Assembly: GCF_029893965.1 (NCBI RefSeq)
Contig: NZ_JARXXP010000001.1
Coordinates: 186,001-250,000, forward strand
Reading direction: 5' to 3'
Origin: Paenibacillus sp. PastM-3
Lineage (GTDB): Bacteria; Bacillota; Bacilli; Paenibacillales; Paenibacillaceae
Length of the DNA stretch: 64,000 nucleotides
A model generated the notes under the pieces. It searched no databases. It saw only the letters and a program-made list of their open reading frames with translations, and had not been told where the DNA came from. This document shows positions 23,739 to 31,773 of the stretch, piece after piece. Position 1 is the first letter of the stretch. Every line of letters begins with the position of its first letter. The position numbers and the translations under genes are program-made.

Positions 23739-25535
23739 ATGGATAACCATATCGTACACTATCTCCGGATATCGGCGGGGTTCAACAGCCTCTCCAGGCT
23801 GCAGGAGCCGCTTCCGGCAAGCATTGAGGGGCTGGCGGAGGTGCTGTGCTGCACCCCGCGCAACGTCAAATTCATATTGCGCCGGCTTGAAGAGAAGGCG
23901 CTGATTCATTGGCGGCCGGGCAGAGGCAGAGGCCATTTCTCGGCTATTACTTTTCTGCGCAGTGAGGAAGATGTACTGGAAGGGCTGCTGCAGGAGCTGG
24001 TCAATAACGGAAAAATCAAACAGGGGATCGAGCTGATCGGGCTTCCCGAGGTCAGTAGTCCGCTGAAGGAACGCCTGTTGGCCGTGCTGAATAAGCAGAT
24101 GGGCTACCACAGTGAAGCGGAGTCTACAACCGGTCTGGACGTCCTGAGGATCACCAGCAACCGGCGGATGGAGGAGTTGGACTCCGCTTCTGTGTATACC
24201 GCCTTTGAGGCTTTTTTGCTCGGGCAGATCTACAGCACCCTGTTGACCTACGAGGCTTCCAGCGGCAGCTTCACCCCGGGCCTAGCCCATATGTGGGAAA
24301 CGAACGGGGAGTATACCAGCTACATTTTCTATCTGCGCAAAGGGGTCCGCTTTCATCACGGCCGGGTTATGACATCCAGAGATGTAAAGGATACGCTGCT
24401 GCGGCTCAAGGATAAGAACAGCCCGGCGATCTGGCATTTCCGCGACGTAGCCGGTATAGAGCTGCTAGGAGATCACCGTATACGGTTTGATCTGTCGCGT
24501 CCGAACCGTTTTTTTCTGCATGCGCTTAGCTCCGTCTATATGTCGGTTCTGCCGTGCGACCAGGAGTTTAATGCTGCCCGTCCTTCGGGCACCGGACCTT
24601 ACCGGGTAATCAATCTGAGCAATGATGTGCTTGAGCTTGCAGCATTTGATGATTATTACGGAATCCGTCCGCTGCTTGACCGGGTAGAGATATGGTCATT
24701 GCCGGATAAGTGGGCCAGTGTACGCCAGTACCAGCTGCCCGAAGCAGGGGAGATCCGCCCGTCGCCGGCGCTTTGTACCAATAACAGCATTGACTATCCG
24801 GCTCTGGGGTGCAGATATCTCCTTACGAATTTCCGCAAAAAAGGGCTTCAGCATGACCCGCATTTCCGTCAGGCCATGAGTCTGCTGTATCACCCGCTTG
24901 CCTTGATTAATGAGCTGGGCGGGAACCGGCTTACTCCGGCTGCCAGCTTTTTACCCTGGTTAAGCCGCCGGACGGACTGGACCGAACCCGGGATGGCTCC
25001 AATCAGGGAACAGCTGCAGTTAAGCGGCTACAACGGTGAAGTCATCACTATTGCCTATACAGTGAAGAAAGAGGAACGTGAGGAGGCTGAATGGCTGCAG
25101 CGTCGCGGAGCCGCCGCCGGTATAAGACTCAGTCTGCTGGAATATAAGGATTTTCAGCTGGATGAAATTATCGGGAAGGCAGACTTTGTATTTGCGGAGG
25201 AGGTGCTGGAGGATGACTGGCAGTGGGGGATGATTAATTATTTTGTCAACCGGTCGAATCATTTGCACAGACTGCTGCTGGAGCATCAGCTTACGGAAAT
25301 CCGGCAGGCCGTCGACTGCTTTGCGGGACTGGATGAGGATAGCAGAAGCAGTCTGCTGGAGCAGACAGAATCCATTCTCCGGGATCAGGCATGGGTGCTG
25401 TACGGCTGTCATCTGAACAAAAGAGCCCAGCTTAATCAGAGCCTTTTTGGCCTGCATACCGGCTCCTTCGGCTTCCTGGATATCTCCAAATTGTGGATTA
25501 AATCAAGCTTTCCGGAGTCTGGCGGCCGTCCATAA
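23739..25535 (+). CDS. SgrR-family regulator (wHTH plus SBP_bac_5 domain)
   Basis: 598 aa. Residues about 5-110 form a winged-helix DNA-binding region (ASIEGLAEVLCCTPRNVKFILRRLEEKALIHWRPGRGRG). Residues 150-560 resemble the oligopeptide-binding domain of ABC importers (LTYEASSGSFTPGLAHMWETNG, FYLRKGVRFHHGR, DVKDTLLRL, SGTGPYRV) but without a signal peptide, so it is cytoplasmic. This is the SgrR layout, in which the binding domain senses a small molecule. AGGAG precedes the ATG. Divergent from the MFS gene, its likely target. Confidence 0.88.
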   Translation: MDNHIVHYLRISAGFNSLSRLQEPLPASIEGLAEVLCCTPRNVKFILRRLEEKALIHWRPGRGRGHFSAITFLRSEEDVLEGLLQELVNNGKIKQGIELIGLPEVSSPLKERLLAVLNKQMGYHSEAESTTGLDVLRITSNRRMEELDSASVYTAFEAFLLGQIYSTLLTYEASSGSFTPGLAHMWETNGEYTSYIFYLRKGVRFHHGRVMTSRDVKDTLLRLKDKNSPAIWHFRDVAGIELLGDHRIRFDLSRPNRFFLHALSSVYMSVLPCDQEFNAARPSGTGPYRVINLSNDVLELAAFDDYYGIRPLLDRVEIWSLPDKWASVRQYQLPEAGEIRPSPALCTNNSIDYPALGCRYLLTNFRKKGLQHDPHFRQAMSLLYHPLALINELGGNRLTPAASFLPWLSRRTDWTEPGMAPIREQLQLSGYNGEVITIAYTVKKEEREEAEWLQRRGAAAGIRLSLLEYKDFQLDEIIGKADFVFAEEVLEDDWQWGMINYFVNRSNHLHRLLLEHQLTEIRQAVDCFAGLDEDSRSSLLEQTESILRDQAWVLYGCHLNKRAQLNQSLFGLHTGSFGFLDISKLWIKSSFPESGGRP

Positions 25536-25638
25536 CGTTTCCTTTTTGTACCGGGGGGTATAATGTATAAGATGTGCCAGCTTCATAGACAGTTCCCGGC
25601 TCTCGCATTCATACCCACCGCTAAAGGAGGAAACTACT

Positions 25639-26526
25639 ATGGAAAAACGCAAATACGGCAATACGGACATGGAAGTAAGTGTACTGGGCTTCGGAGGATC
25701 AGAAATCGGCAGCTCGGACCAGAAATCGGTAGACCGGCTGCTGGGAAGTGCAGTGGACGCCGGGCTTAATCTGATTGACACAGCGGAATGCTACGGCAAC
25801 AGTGAGGAGCTTATCGGCAAGGCGCTGGGCTCACGGCGGAGCGATTATTATCTGTTCACCAAATGCGGCCACTCTGCCGGTCTGGATTATCCGGACTGGG
25901 ATCTGGTGCTGCTGGAAAAGACTATTGACCGCAGCCTCCAGCGCCTTCAGACCGACTATGTTGATATGATCCACCTGCACAGCTGCCGGGAAGAGGTGCT
26001 GCGCGACGGGGCGGTCATTGAAGTGCTGCAGCGGGCCAAGCAGGCCGGCAAGACCCGTTATATCGGTTACAGCGGAGACCGGAAGGATGCCCTGTATGCG
26101 GTGCAGACCGGCGTATTTGACAGTCTGGAAATCTCGGTCAATATCGCCGATCAGGAAGCCATTGACCTGACCTTGGGCGAGGCAGCTAAAAGAAACATGG
26201 GCGTAACTGCAAAACGCCCGATTGCTAATGCAGCCTGGATGTTTGAGAGCATGGATGAGAGCGATTACCCTTTTATCTACTGGAACCGGCTGCGTGAATT
26301 GTCTTACAGCTTCTTGGCCGACCCGCAGGAAAGTGTGGAGAAGGCCCTGCGCTTTACTCTCAGTACACCCGGTGTGCATACCGCTATCGTCGGAACCACC
26401 AAGCCGGAGCGCTGGCAGCAGAATGCCGGATTGCTCAGCATTGGTGCACTGCCGGCTGACCAGTACGAGGAGATCCGCAGCATCTGGCGTAGCATCGCCG
26501 GAGCAGACTGGGTAGGACAAACCTGA
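25639..26526 (+). CDS. Aldo/keto reductase
   Basis: NADPH-dependent carbonyl reductase, 295 aa, with AGGAGG 9 nt before the ATG. The catalytic tetrad is visible: Asp and Tyr in NLIDTAECYGNSE, Lys in FTKCG and His in DMIHLHSC. The C-terminal cofactor loop is TAIVGTTKPERW. A -10 element TATAAT (25559-25564) directly follows a G-run (CCGGGGGG) with no clear -35, hinting at regulated initiation. It stands alone, ending at a terminator. Substrate unknown. Confidence 0.92.
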   Translation: MEKRKYGNTDMEVSVLGFGGSEIGSSDQKSVDRLLGSAVDAGLNLIDTAECYGNSEELIGKALGSRRSDYYLFTKCGHSAGLDYPDWDLVLLEKTIDRSLQRLQTDYVDMIHLHSCREEVLRDGAVIEVLQRAKQAGKTRYIGYSGDRKDALYAVQTGVFDSLEISVNIADQEAIDLTLGEAAKRNMGVTAKRPIANAAWMFESMDESDYPFIYWNRLRELSYSFLADPQESVEKALRFTLSTPGVHTAIVGTTKPERWQQNAGLLSIGALPADQYEEIRSIWRSIAGADWVGQT

Positions 26527-26579
26527 TCAGCCTGTATTAGGCCACCGGATGATAGAATGGATAATCTTTACCTTGCTGA

Positions 26580-26611
26580 AGCTCACGCCTGTTTAAGGGT
26601 GTGGGCTTTTT
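26580..26611 (+). terminator. Terminator of the aldo/keto reductase gene
   Basis: AGCTCACGCC / GGGTGTGGGCT stem with G-U pairs, 7-nt loop, T5. Confidence 0.8.
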
Positions 26612-26703
26612 AAGTTTCGAATGAAGAAGTTAAGCCTGATAGAAATCTGATCCTTTAGGTTAAGTAAATACATATGCAGACGTGTGAGGAGGCATCATGA
26701 CCT

Positions 26704-27699
26704 ATGGCAGAGAATTCGGAAAGTCTGGCAAGCTTGATCAAGAAAGGAAACAAGTCTTCAGGATCCGCAGCAATCGGCAATACATGCATCGCTGTTGTTA
26801 AAGGAGTCGCCTTTGCGCTGACCGGCAGCGGCTCGATGTTTGCCACGATGATGCATTCGATCGCTGATGCCGTTAATCAGCTGTTCGTTTTTACCGGCAG
26901 TGTACTCGCAGAGAAGCGGCCGACCCGCCGGTTCCCGGACGGCTTCGGACGGGTCATTAATCTTTTTTGTATGATAGCGGTAATAGTCGTTACCATTATG
27001 GCGTATGAAACGATGCTCGAAGGCTTCCATCTGATCCAGCATCCGGCTGAAGAGGCAGGCGGCTACTGGATCAATGTGCTGGTACTGGTGCTGTCGATCG
27101 GGGCGGACGCCTTTGTCTGGGTGAAAGCGATGAATGAAGTGCTGCACGATGCCCGTGTGGAAGCCAAGGGCTTCCGTAAGTTTACAGCCTCACTCAAGAA
27201 CGTTAAACGGGCCGCACCGCCGACCCGGCTTGTTTTTTACGAAGACCTTGTTGCAACAACCGGGGGATTCCTGGCGCTAATTGCTGTACTGGTGACTGCG
27301 CTGACCAGTTTCCATCTGCTGGACGGGATCACAAGCATCCTGATTGCGTTGATGATGATCGGGGTAGCCTTCCGTGTCGGTTATGACAATATGGTCGGAT
27401 TGATCGGTGTAGCGGCTCCGCCAGAAATTGAGGAGAAGGTGGCGAAGATTATTTTTGAAGAGCCCCAGGTTACCGACATTTTCCAAATGCGTATTCTGCA
27501 GGAGGGCCGGTACTACCATGTTGAAGGCCTGATCGAGCTCAAGACCGGACTGACGCTGGCTGATGCCGATGACATCAAATTTAAGGTGAGGGACAAGCTG
27601 CTGGCTGATTCGCATATTTCGGATGTGACCTTAGGCATTCTGGAGGATAACGGAGTCCGTAACTGGATGCCGCAGAATGAATTGCAGGACTTGACTTGA
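26704..27699 (+). CDS. Cation diffusion facilitator family transporter
   Basis: Divalent metal/proton antiporter, 331 aa, with about six membrane segments. Metal-site motifs: MFATMMHSIADAVNQ (HxxxD of TM2) and LVFYEDLVATTGG in TM5 (Glu-Asp in place of the usual HxxxD). A cytoplasmic C-terminal domain starts near residue 240. GAGGAGG lies 12 nt before the ATG; an out-of-frame ATG (26697) sits closer to it. The altered TM5 pair suggests a metal other than zinc, or a subfamily with different selectivity. Followed by a strong terminator. Confidence 0.88.
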   Translation: MAENSESLASLIKKGNKSSGSAAIGNTCIAVVKGVAFALTGSGSMFATMMHSIADAVNQLFVFTGSVLAEKRPTRRFPDGFGRVINLFCMIAVIVVTIMAYETMLEGFHLIQHPAEEAGGYWINVLVLVLSIGADAFVWVKAMNEVLHDARVEAKGFRKFTASLKNVKRAAPPTRLVFYEDLVATTGGFLALIAVLVTALTSFHLLDGITSILIALMMIGVAFRVGYDNMVGLIGVAAPPEIEEKVAKIIFEEPQVTDIFQMRILQEGRYYHVEGLIELKTGLTLADADDIKFKVRDKLLADSHISDVTLGILEDNGVRNWMPQNELQDLT

Positions 27700-27710
27700 C
27701 CGGATAAAGA

Positions 27711-27747
27711 AAAGGGGAGTGCCGTATAAAACGGTGCTCCCCTTTGT
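27711..27747 (+). terminator. Terminator of the CDF gene
   Basis: AAAGGGGAGTGCCGT / ACGGTGCTCCCCTTT, 15-bp stem with two G-U pairs and a 5-nt loop. Confidence 0.85.
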
Positions 27748-27791
27748 TATGAATGCTTTTTTACAGCTGGAGCTACATTTGCCAAAGTGCT

Positions 27792-27959
27792 CTAGACTGC
27801 CTGCTTGCCGTCACACTTTTTGCAGACATCCAGCTTGCCGCCGTCGGCGCTTTTGCCGATATAGAGCAGTTTGATCCGTGTGCTTCCACAGATTGGACAG
27901 GTTCCTCTGCTGCGGGACGGCATCCGCCAGAGTGCTTTGCCGCGTTTATTCTTGGACAT
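27792..27959 (-). CDS. Small zinc-ribbon protein
   Basis: 55 aa, basic. Two Cys pairs, CPICG and CKKCDG, 26 residues apart form a zinc ribbon; the N-terminus is MSKNKRGKALWRMPSRSRG. The ATG at 27959 has AAGGTGGG upstream; an in-frame start 18 bp earlier lacks one. No partner gene is evident. Such ribbons often bind nucleic acid or ribosomes, but nothing here proves it. Confidence 0.6.
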   Translation of the reverse strand: MSKNKRGKALWRMPSRSRGTCPICGSTRIKLLYIGKSADGGKLDVCKKCDGKQAV

Positions 27960-28028
27960 GAGTATTCCCACCTTCACTCGTAATACCCTATCCTATGCCT
28001 GTCCAGCCGGGACTATTACTTTGTATAT

Positions 28029-28056
28029 TTGACATTCCAGTTATTTCTAATATAGT
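28029..28056 (+). promoter_or_regulatory. Promoter of the histidine phosphatase gene
   Basis: TTGACA - 16 bp - TATAGT, about 50 bp before the ATG. Confidence 0.6.
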
Positions 28057-28109
28057 GTGAGGGTTGTAATTCATTAATCATCCGGAAAACAGGAGTACAG
28101 GAGGAAGCT

Positions 28110-28685
28110 ATGCACACTTCGATTTATATGGTGAGACATGGTGAATCACCAACGAATGAGGGGAATCATAACGAAAGAACCAGAGGTTTAACCGAAAAAG
28201 GAAAGAGGGATGCGCTTCAAGTTGCGGAGACATTGAAACAAGAAGAGATAGAGGTTTTTGTCTCAAGCCCTTATCTAAGGGCCATTCTAACCATTGAGGA
28301 TTTGGCAGGGGCCAGTGGCCAAGAGGTGCTATTATACGAAGACCTTAAAGAAAGAATCTTCCTGAATGAAGACAAACGCTTACCAGATGAGGAGTTAATC
28401 CCATTATTGGAGCTGTCTTTTGTTGATCCTGATTTTGCTTTGCCGGGCGGGGAGTCTAATGCAGATTGTCAGGGCAGGGCTATAGCCGTCGTAAAGGAAT
28501 TATTGAAAAATTATAAGGGACGAAAGATAGCTTTAGGGACACACGGGGCGGTAATGACTTTGATCATGAATCATTATGACAAAAAATACGATTTGGATTT
28601 CCTGCTAAACATGTCCAAACCTGATGTGTACAGGCTGGATTTTAACGGGGAAGAGCTGGTGAATGTCTTCCGGTTATGGAAGTAG
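28110..28685 (+). CDS. Histidine phosphatase (phosphoglycerate-mutase-like) protein
   Basis: 191-aa branch-1 histidine phosphatase. The RHG motif is in YMVRHGESPTN (catalytic His), the second conserved Arg in SSPYLRAILT, the Glu region in ERIFLNED and the second His in ALGTHGAVMTL. ACAGGAGGA precedes the ATG. Codon choice is more AT-rich than in neighbours, a mild hint of transfer. The substrate of this subfamily cannot be predicted. Own promoter and terminator-like hairpin, so monocistronic. Confidence 0.88.
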   Translation: MHTSIYMVRHGESPTNEGNHNERTRGLTEKGKRDALQVAETLKQEEIEVFVSSPYLRAILTIEDLAGASGQEVLLYEDLKERIFLNEDKRLPDEELIPLLELSFVDPDFALPGGESNADCQGRAIAVVKELLKNYKGRKIALGTHGAVMTLIMNHYDKKYDLDFLLNMSKPDVYRLDFNGEELVNVFRLWK

Positions 28686-28703
28686 GGTTTAATAATTGAA
28701 GTA

Positions 28704-28752
28704 CAGCAGCGCCAGCCGCAGGACTATCGTACATTTGCGGGCTGGCGCTGCT
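28704..28752. terminator. Long hairpin between convergent genes
   Basis: CAGCAGCGCCAGCC / GGCTGGCGCTGCT, 13-bp stem with a 22-nt loop. It is placed between the phosphatase gene and the minus-strand membrane gene; T-runs are weak. Confidence 0.6.
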
Positions 28753-28756
28753 CTGT

Positions 28757-29173
28757 TCACATGCTTTTCTGGTATTGGACCATCAGATAATGACTCATGA
28801 AATGGTAGATCAGAAAGACAACAACTACAGCAAGTGTCACCCACAAAGGAGCCGAAATAAGAATCGTAACATAGGCGATCGCCATGATCAGCCATTGGGT
28901 AATATCTGCAGCCTTGGCTTTGGCACGATTGCGGATTACCGTATTCCGTTCATCGTTATAATCAATGATGGCCCGCTTTTCAAGCTCGGGGTTTTTGCGT
29001 GCTGCACGAATCATCAACAAGTTGGATATACTGACCCCCGCACTGCCGGCTCCAATGCCGATCAATGTACCCGATACAGCCTTGAATTCCTCATTGTTAA
29101 AAAAGAAACTCGCCGTAATGGCGCAGATCCCGACGAACAGCAGTATTACGTAGAAAGCTGGTGATCTTCTCAT
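28757..29173 (-). CDS. Small membrane protein cotranscribed with an XRE regulator
   Basis: 138 aa with four hydrophobic segments (about residues 6-22, 33-52, 95-110 and 112-128) and a central charged loop (RAARKNPELEKRAIIDYNDERN). That loop resembles the DUF2178-type membrane proteins paired with short HTH regulators. Start ATG overlaps the stop of the upstream XRE gene by 4 bp (ATGA), so translation is coupled. Function unknown; such pairs are common in Bacilli. Confidence 0.75.
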   Translation of the reverse strand: MRRSPAFYVILLFVGICAITASFFFNNEEFKAVSGTLIGIGAGSAGVSISNLLMIRAARKNPELEKRAIIDYNDERNTVIRNRAKAKAADITQWLIMAIAYVTILISAPLWVTLAVVVVFLIYHFMSHYLMVQYQKSM

Positions 29174-29373
29174 TTCTCCTCCTCCTCATAGATAAAAATC
29201 TCCTCAACGGACAGATTGAAAAAACGGGCGATTTTGAAAGCCAAGATGATGGAAGGGTTGTATCTACCGTTTTCGAGTGAGCCAATCGTCTGTCTGGATA
29301 CCTCCAGTGCTGCGGCAAGCTCTTCCTGTTTAATGCCGTGCTGCTTGCGTATTTCCTCCAGCCTGTTGTTCAA
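29170..29373 (-). CDS. Short XRE-family HTH regulator
   Basis: 67-aa Cro/CI-type repressor: NRLEEIRKQHGIKQEELAAALEVSRQTIGSLENGRYNPS, then IARFFNLSVEEIF. Compact YdaS/YvaO-like length with no ligand domain. It begins 22 bp after a perfect 20-bp palindrome that sits just downstream of a good promoter, an arrangement expected for autorepression. Overlaps the membrane-protein gene by 4 bp. Confidence 0.92.
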   Translation of the reverse strand: MNNRLEEIRKQHGIKQEELAAALEVSRQTIGSLENGRYNPSIILAFKIARFFNLSVEEIFIYEEEEK

Positions 29374-29395
29374 AGGATCACCTCACTGTGAAAGG

Positions 29396-29415
29396 ATGGA
29401 AAGTATACTTTCCAT
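29396..29415. promoter_or_regulatory. Perfect 20-bp palindrome, likely XRE operator
   Basis: ATGGAAAGTATACTTTCCAT, between the minus-strand promoter and the XRE start codon. The gap 29374-29723 also holds a tiny candidate reading frame, a terminator and the promoter of the aminotransferase gene. Confidence 0.65.
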
Positions 29416-29419
29416 AATT

Positions 29420-29448
29420 AATATATCATTAAAAGCGGTAAATGTAAA
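29420..29448 (-). promoter_or_regulatory. Promoter of the XRE-membrane protein pair
   Basis: Read on the minus strand: TTTACA - 17 bp - TATATT. The initiation point falls at the edge of the 20-bp palindrome. Confidence 0.65.
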
Positions 29449-29476
29449 GCCTGCTTTCCATTTTGTTGAGGAGGCT

Positions 29477-29530
29477 ATGGAGAGAATCATTTTGCTTAAA
29501 AAGTACGTCATTTGGATCAAAAGCGGGTAA
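29477..29530 (+). CDS. Possible 17-residue peptide gene
   Basis: ATG at 29477 preceded by GAGGAGG (only 2 nt spacing) encodes MERIILLKKYVIWIKSG, a hydrophobic and basic peptide. A strong terminator follows 13 bp after the stop. It lies divergent from the XRE regulator with the palindrome between them. No homology can be judged at this length; the poor spacing argues against translation. Confidence 0.2.
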   Translation: MERIILLKKYVIWIKSG

Positions 29531-29542
29531 TTCCGGCCTGAA

Positions 29543-29580
29543 AAAACAGCGTATAACATAAATTATACGCTGTTTTCGTT
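29543..29580 (+). terminator. Strong terminator with no obvious gene before it
   Basis: AAAACAGCGTATAA / TTATACGCTGTTTT, perfect 14-bp stem and 6-nt loop, then CGTTT. On the plus strand only the tiny reading frame precedes it. Confidence 0.8.
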
Positions 29581-29687
29581 TAAATCGTTTTTTATAACTG
29601 TTCACGGACAAGATTCCAGCTTAAATCAAGTGTTTTTTACCAGTATCAACCAGTTGCAATACACTGCATCCGTATCAGCCCCACACA

Positions 29688-29696
29688 TGCTATAAT
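29688..29696 (+). promoter_or_regulatory. Extended -10 promoter of the aminotransferase gene
   Basis: TGCTATAAT, a full extended -10 (TGnTATAAT), 28 bp before the start codon; no good -35. Confidence 0.5.
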
Positions 29697-29723
29697 GATT
29701 CAAAAACAGACAGGTGGAGAGAT

Positions 29724-30947
29724 ATGACAAACAGCAATTCAGGCTCCGTCCAAAAGTGGAGATCGGACAAGCTTTCCCATTTAGGCTCATCCATTTTTGC
29801 AGAGGTGGCGGAATGGAAGGAGCAGGCACGAAAGTCTGGACTCGAGGTTATTGACCTTGGCATCGGCAGCCCCGATCAGGCGCCGGCCCCGGAGATCCGT
29901 GAAGCATTGAGTGCAGCCGTGCTCCGTGATGACAGTTATTCTTATCCTGCTTCCAAAGGAAGCGGAAAGTTCCGCGAACAGGCTGCAAAATGGATGAACT
30001 GGCGGTTTGGCGTAGAAGTGGACCCGGAGGAGGAGCTGGTATCTTTGATGGGTTCCCAGGACGGGCTGGCCCATCTGGCCTTGGCCGTATGTAATCCCGG
30101 GGATCTGGCGATCGTGCCTGACCCGGGATATCCCATTTATTCAGGCTCACTTGCTATCGCCGGTGTGAAGGCCTGGCCTCTGCCGCTGCTTGCGGACAAT
30201 GATTTCCTGCCCGATCTGGACAGCATTCCGGACGAGGTATGGCAGAAGGCTGTTTTTATCCTGCTTGCCTTCCCAGGGAATCCGATTTCGGTTACTGCGG
30301 ACTATGCATACATGGAGAAGCTGGTAGGGCTGGCCCGGAAGTGGGAGGTGCTGGTTATCCATGATCTGGCTTACTCAGAGATGGGCTTTGACGGTTACCG
30401 GCCGTTAAGTATTCTGCAGGTGCCTGGAGCGATACATACGGCAGTGGAGTTTCACTCTTTTTCAAAAAGCTTTAATATGGCCGGCTGCCGCATCGGTTTC
30501 ATGACCGGTAACCGTGAAGCGGTGGGGGCACTCCGTGAACTCAAGAGCAATGTGGATTATGGTGTTTTCAATCCGGTGCAGGAAGCGGCAATTCTTGCTC
30601 TGGAGCTGGCAATGCAGGGGGACGGACGGCTGGAGGTCGCGCCGCTCTATGAACACAGACGGGATGTGTTCGTGCAGGCGCTGGCAGAGGAAGGCTGGAC
30701 TGTACCAAGCCCGAAGGCCACGATGTTTATCTGGGCGCCGCTTCCCAAGGATTATTGTGCCGGTCAGACGGGGCGGTCGCGGCGGTTTGCTCAGGAGCTG
30801 CTGCTTAAGACCGGGGTGGCGATTATCCCGGGGGATGCTTTTGGCGTACAGGGCGAAGGGTTTGTGCGGATTGCACTGGTGGAGGATGAGGCGAAGCTGA
30901 CGGAGGCGGCCCGGAGAATCGGCGGGTTTGTGCGGGCGTTGCGGTAG
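29724..30947 (+). CDS. Class I/II aminotransferase (LL-diaminopimelate aminotransferase-like)
   Basis: PLP-dependent transaminase, 407 aa. Motifs: LGIGSPDQAPAPEIREAL (substrate gate), YSYPASKGSGKFREQAAKW, FPGNPISVTAD (Asn and Pro of the PLP site), VIHDLAYSEMGFDGY and the PLP lysine in FHSFSKSFNMAGCRIGF. The sequence type is close to DapL and related bacillar aminotransferases (PatA-like). GGAGAG precedes the ATG. Monocistronic with its own terminator; the true amino donor is not predictable. Confidence 0.85.
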   Translation: MTNSNSGSVQKWRSDKLSHLGSSIFAEVAEWKEQARKSGLEVIDLGIGSPDQAPAPEIREALSAAVLRDDSYSYPASKGSGKFREQAAKWMNWRFGVEVDPEEELVSLMGSQDGLAHLALAVCNPGDLAIVPDPGYPIYSGSLAIAGVKAWPLPLLADNDFLPDLDSIPDEVWQKAVFILLAFPGNPISVTADYAYMEKLVGLARKWEVLVIHDLAYSEMGFDGYRPLSILQVPGAIHTAVEFHSFSKSFNMAGCRIGFMTGNREAVGALRELKSNVDYGVFNPVQEAAILALELAMQGDGRLEVAPLYEHRRDVFVQALAEEGWTVPSPKATMFIWAPLPKDYCAGQTGRSRRFAQELLLKTGVAIIPGDAFGVQGEGFVRIALVEDEAKLTEAARRIGGFVRALR

Positions 30948-30956
30948 AGAGAAGCG

Positions 30957-30987
30957 AAACAGGACTTCCTTGGGAGAAGTCCTGTTT
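30957..30987. terminator. Bidirectional terminator
   Basis: AAACAGGACTTC - 7 nt - GAAGTCCTGTTT, perfect 12-bp stem, between convergent genes. Confidence 0.85.
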
Positions 30988-30996
30988 GTGTTGGTT

Positions 30997-31746
30997 TTAT
31001 GTGCTGCTGATCCGGTTCTGGCGGTATTTGGGGAGCAGGCAGACCCCGAGCAGACCCAGGCACGAGGCATTGACGATCCTTACCACATGTACGCCATAGC
31101 TTGACAGGGACACTGGCGCAGCTATATACCAGAGGAGCAAAAGGAAAGCGGCCAACAGGCATACAGAGGACCAGAAAAGATATTTTTGCTTAACGGATTT
31201 GCTGGAAGGCTCCTGCTTACCGGAACGGCTCCTGAGAACCAGGTATCCGAAAATCAGACTAAGCCCGAAGATTGTGCTGCCATGCTGCAGGAATTTGTAT
31301 AAAGGAATATCATGGCCGTAGACGCTAAAGATGTGGTTGAACAATCCAGCAAATTTAGTCACCATAAACCCCTGCTTGTGGGTGAAGGCATCCCAGGCCA
31401 CATGCGTAAGCATGCCGAAGAGTGCTGAATAGATGAAGACGAATATCCGGATAACAGGACTTGCAGCTGTTCTATGAGTGTAGGTGTCTTGAAGAAAATG
31501 CGGCAGATGGCTCAGCAAAGTCCGGTGTACAAAATAATGATAGACCAGACAGATGACGGCAACCAGCGGCAGATTGAACACAAGAAATCCGGTGAAGGTA
31601 TGCCCAATCTCGGCGACAGGCCTGCCTCTGACAAAATACTCGAAATCCGGGGACATGCTCCCCAGGACCATGGCGGAAAAGTGTACATAAGTGCTTTTAC
31701 GGGAGAAAGGTAAAATGATTGCCGGGTGTGCAAAGGTTAAAGGCAT
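30997..31746 (-). CDS. DUF4184 family membrane protein
   Basis: 249 aa. It opens MPLTFAHPAIILPFSRKST and continues VLGSMSPDFEYFVRGRP and GHTFTGFLVFNLPL, the family hallmark; GMLTHVAWDAFTHKQGF carries further conserved His/Asp residues. Five to six membrane segments. The His/Asp pattern resembles membrane-bound metal-dependent hydrolases of the YdjM type, but activity is unproven. It lies 27 bp downstream of the PQQ-like gene on the same strand, so cotranscription is likely. Confidence 0.85.
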   Translation of the reverse strand: MPLTFAHPAIILPFSRKSTYVHFSAMVLGSMSPDFEYFVRGRPVAEIGHTFTGFLVFNLPLVAVICLVYHYFVHRTLLSHLPHFLQDTYTHRTAASPVIRIFVFIYSALFGMLTHVAWDAFTHKQGFMVTKFAGLFNHIFSVYGHDIPLYKFLQHGSTIFGLSLIFGYLVLRSRSGKQEPSSKSVKQKYLFWSSVCLLAAFLLLLWYIAAPVSLSSYGVHVVRIVNASCLGLLGVCLLPKYRQNRISST

Positions 31747-31773
31747 GATCTTAGTCTCCTGGTTTGTTTATTA

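Noticed and set aside
25537..25564. G-run before the -10 of the aldo/keto reductase gene as a CsoR/FrmR-type operator
   Set aside because: TACC-GGGG-GGTA is only loosely symmetrical and no matching regulator gene is nearby; too weak to call.
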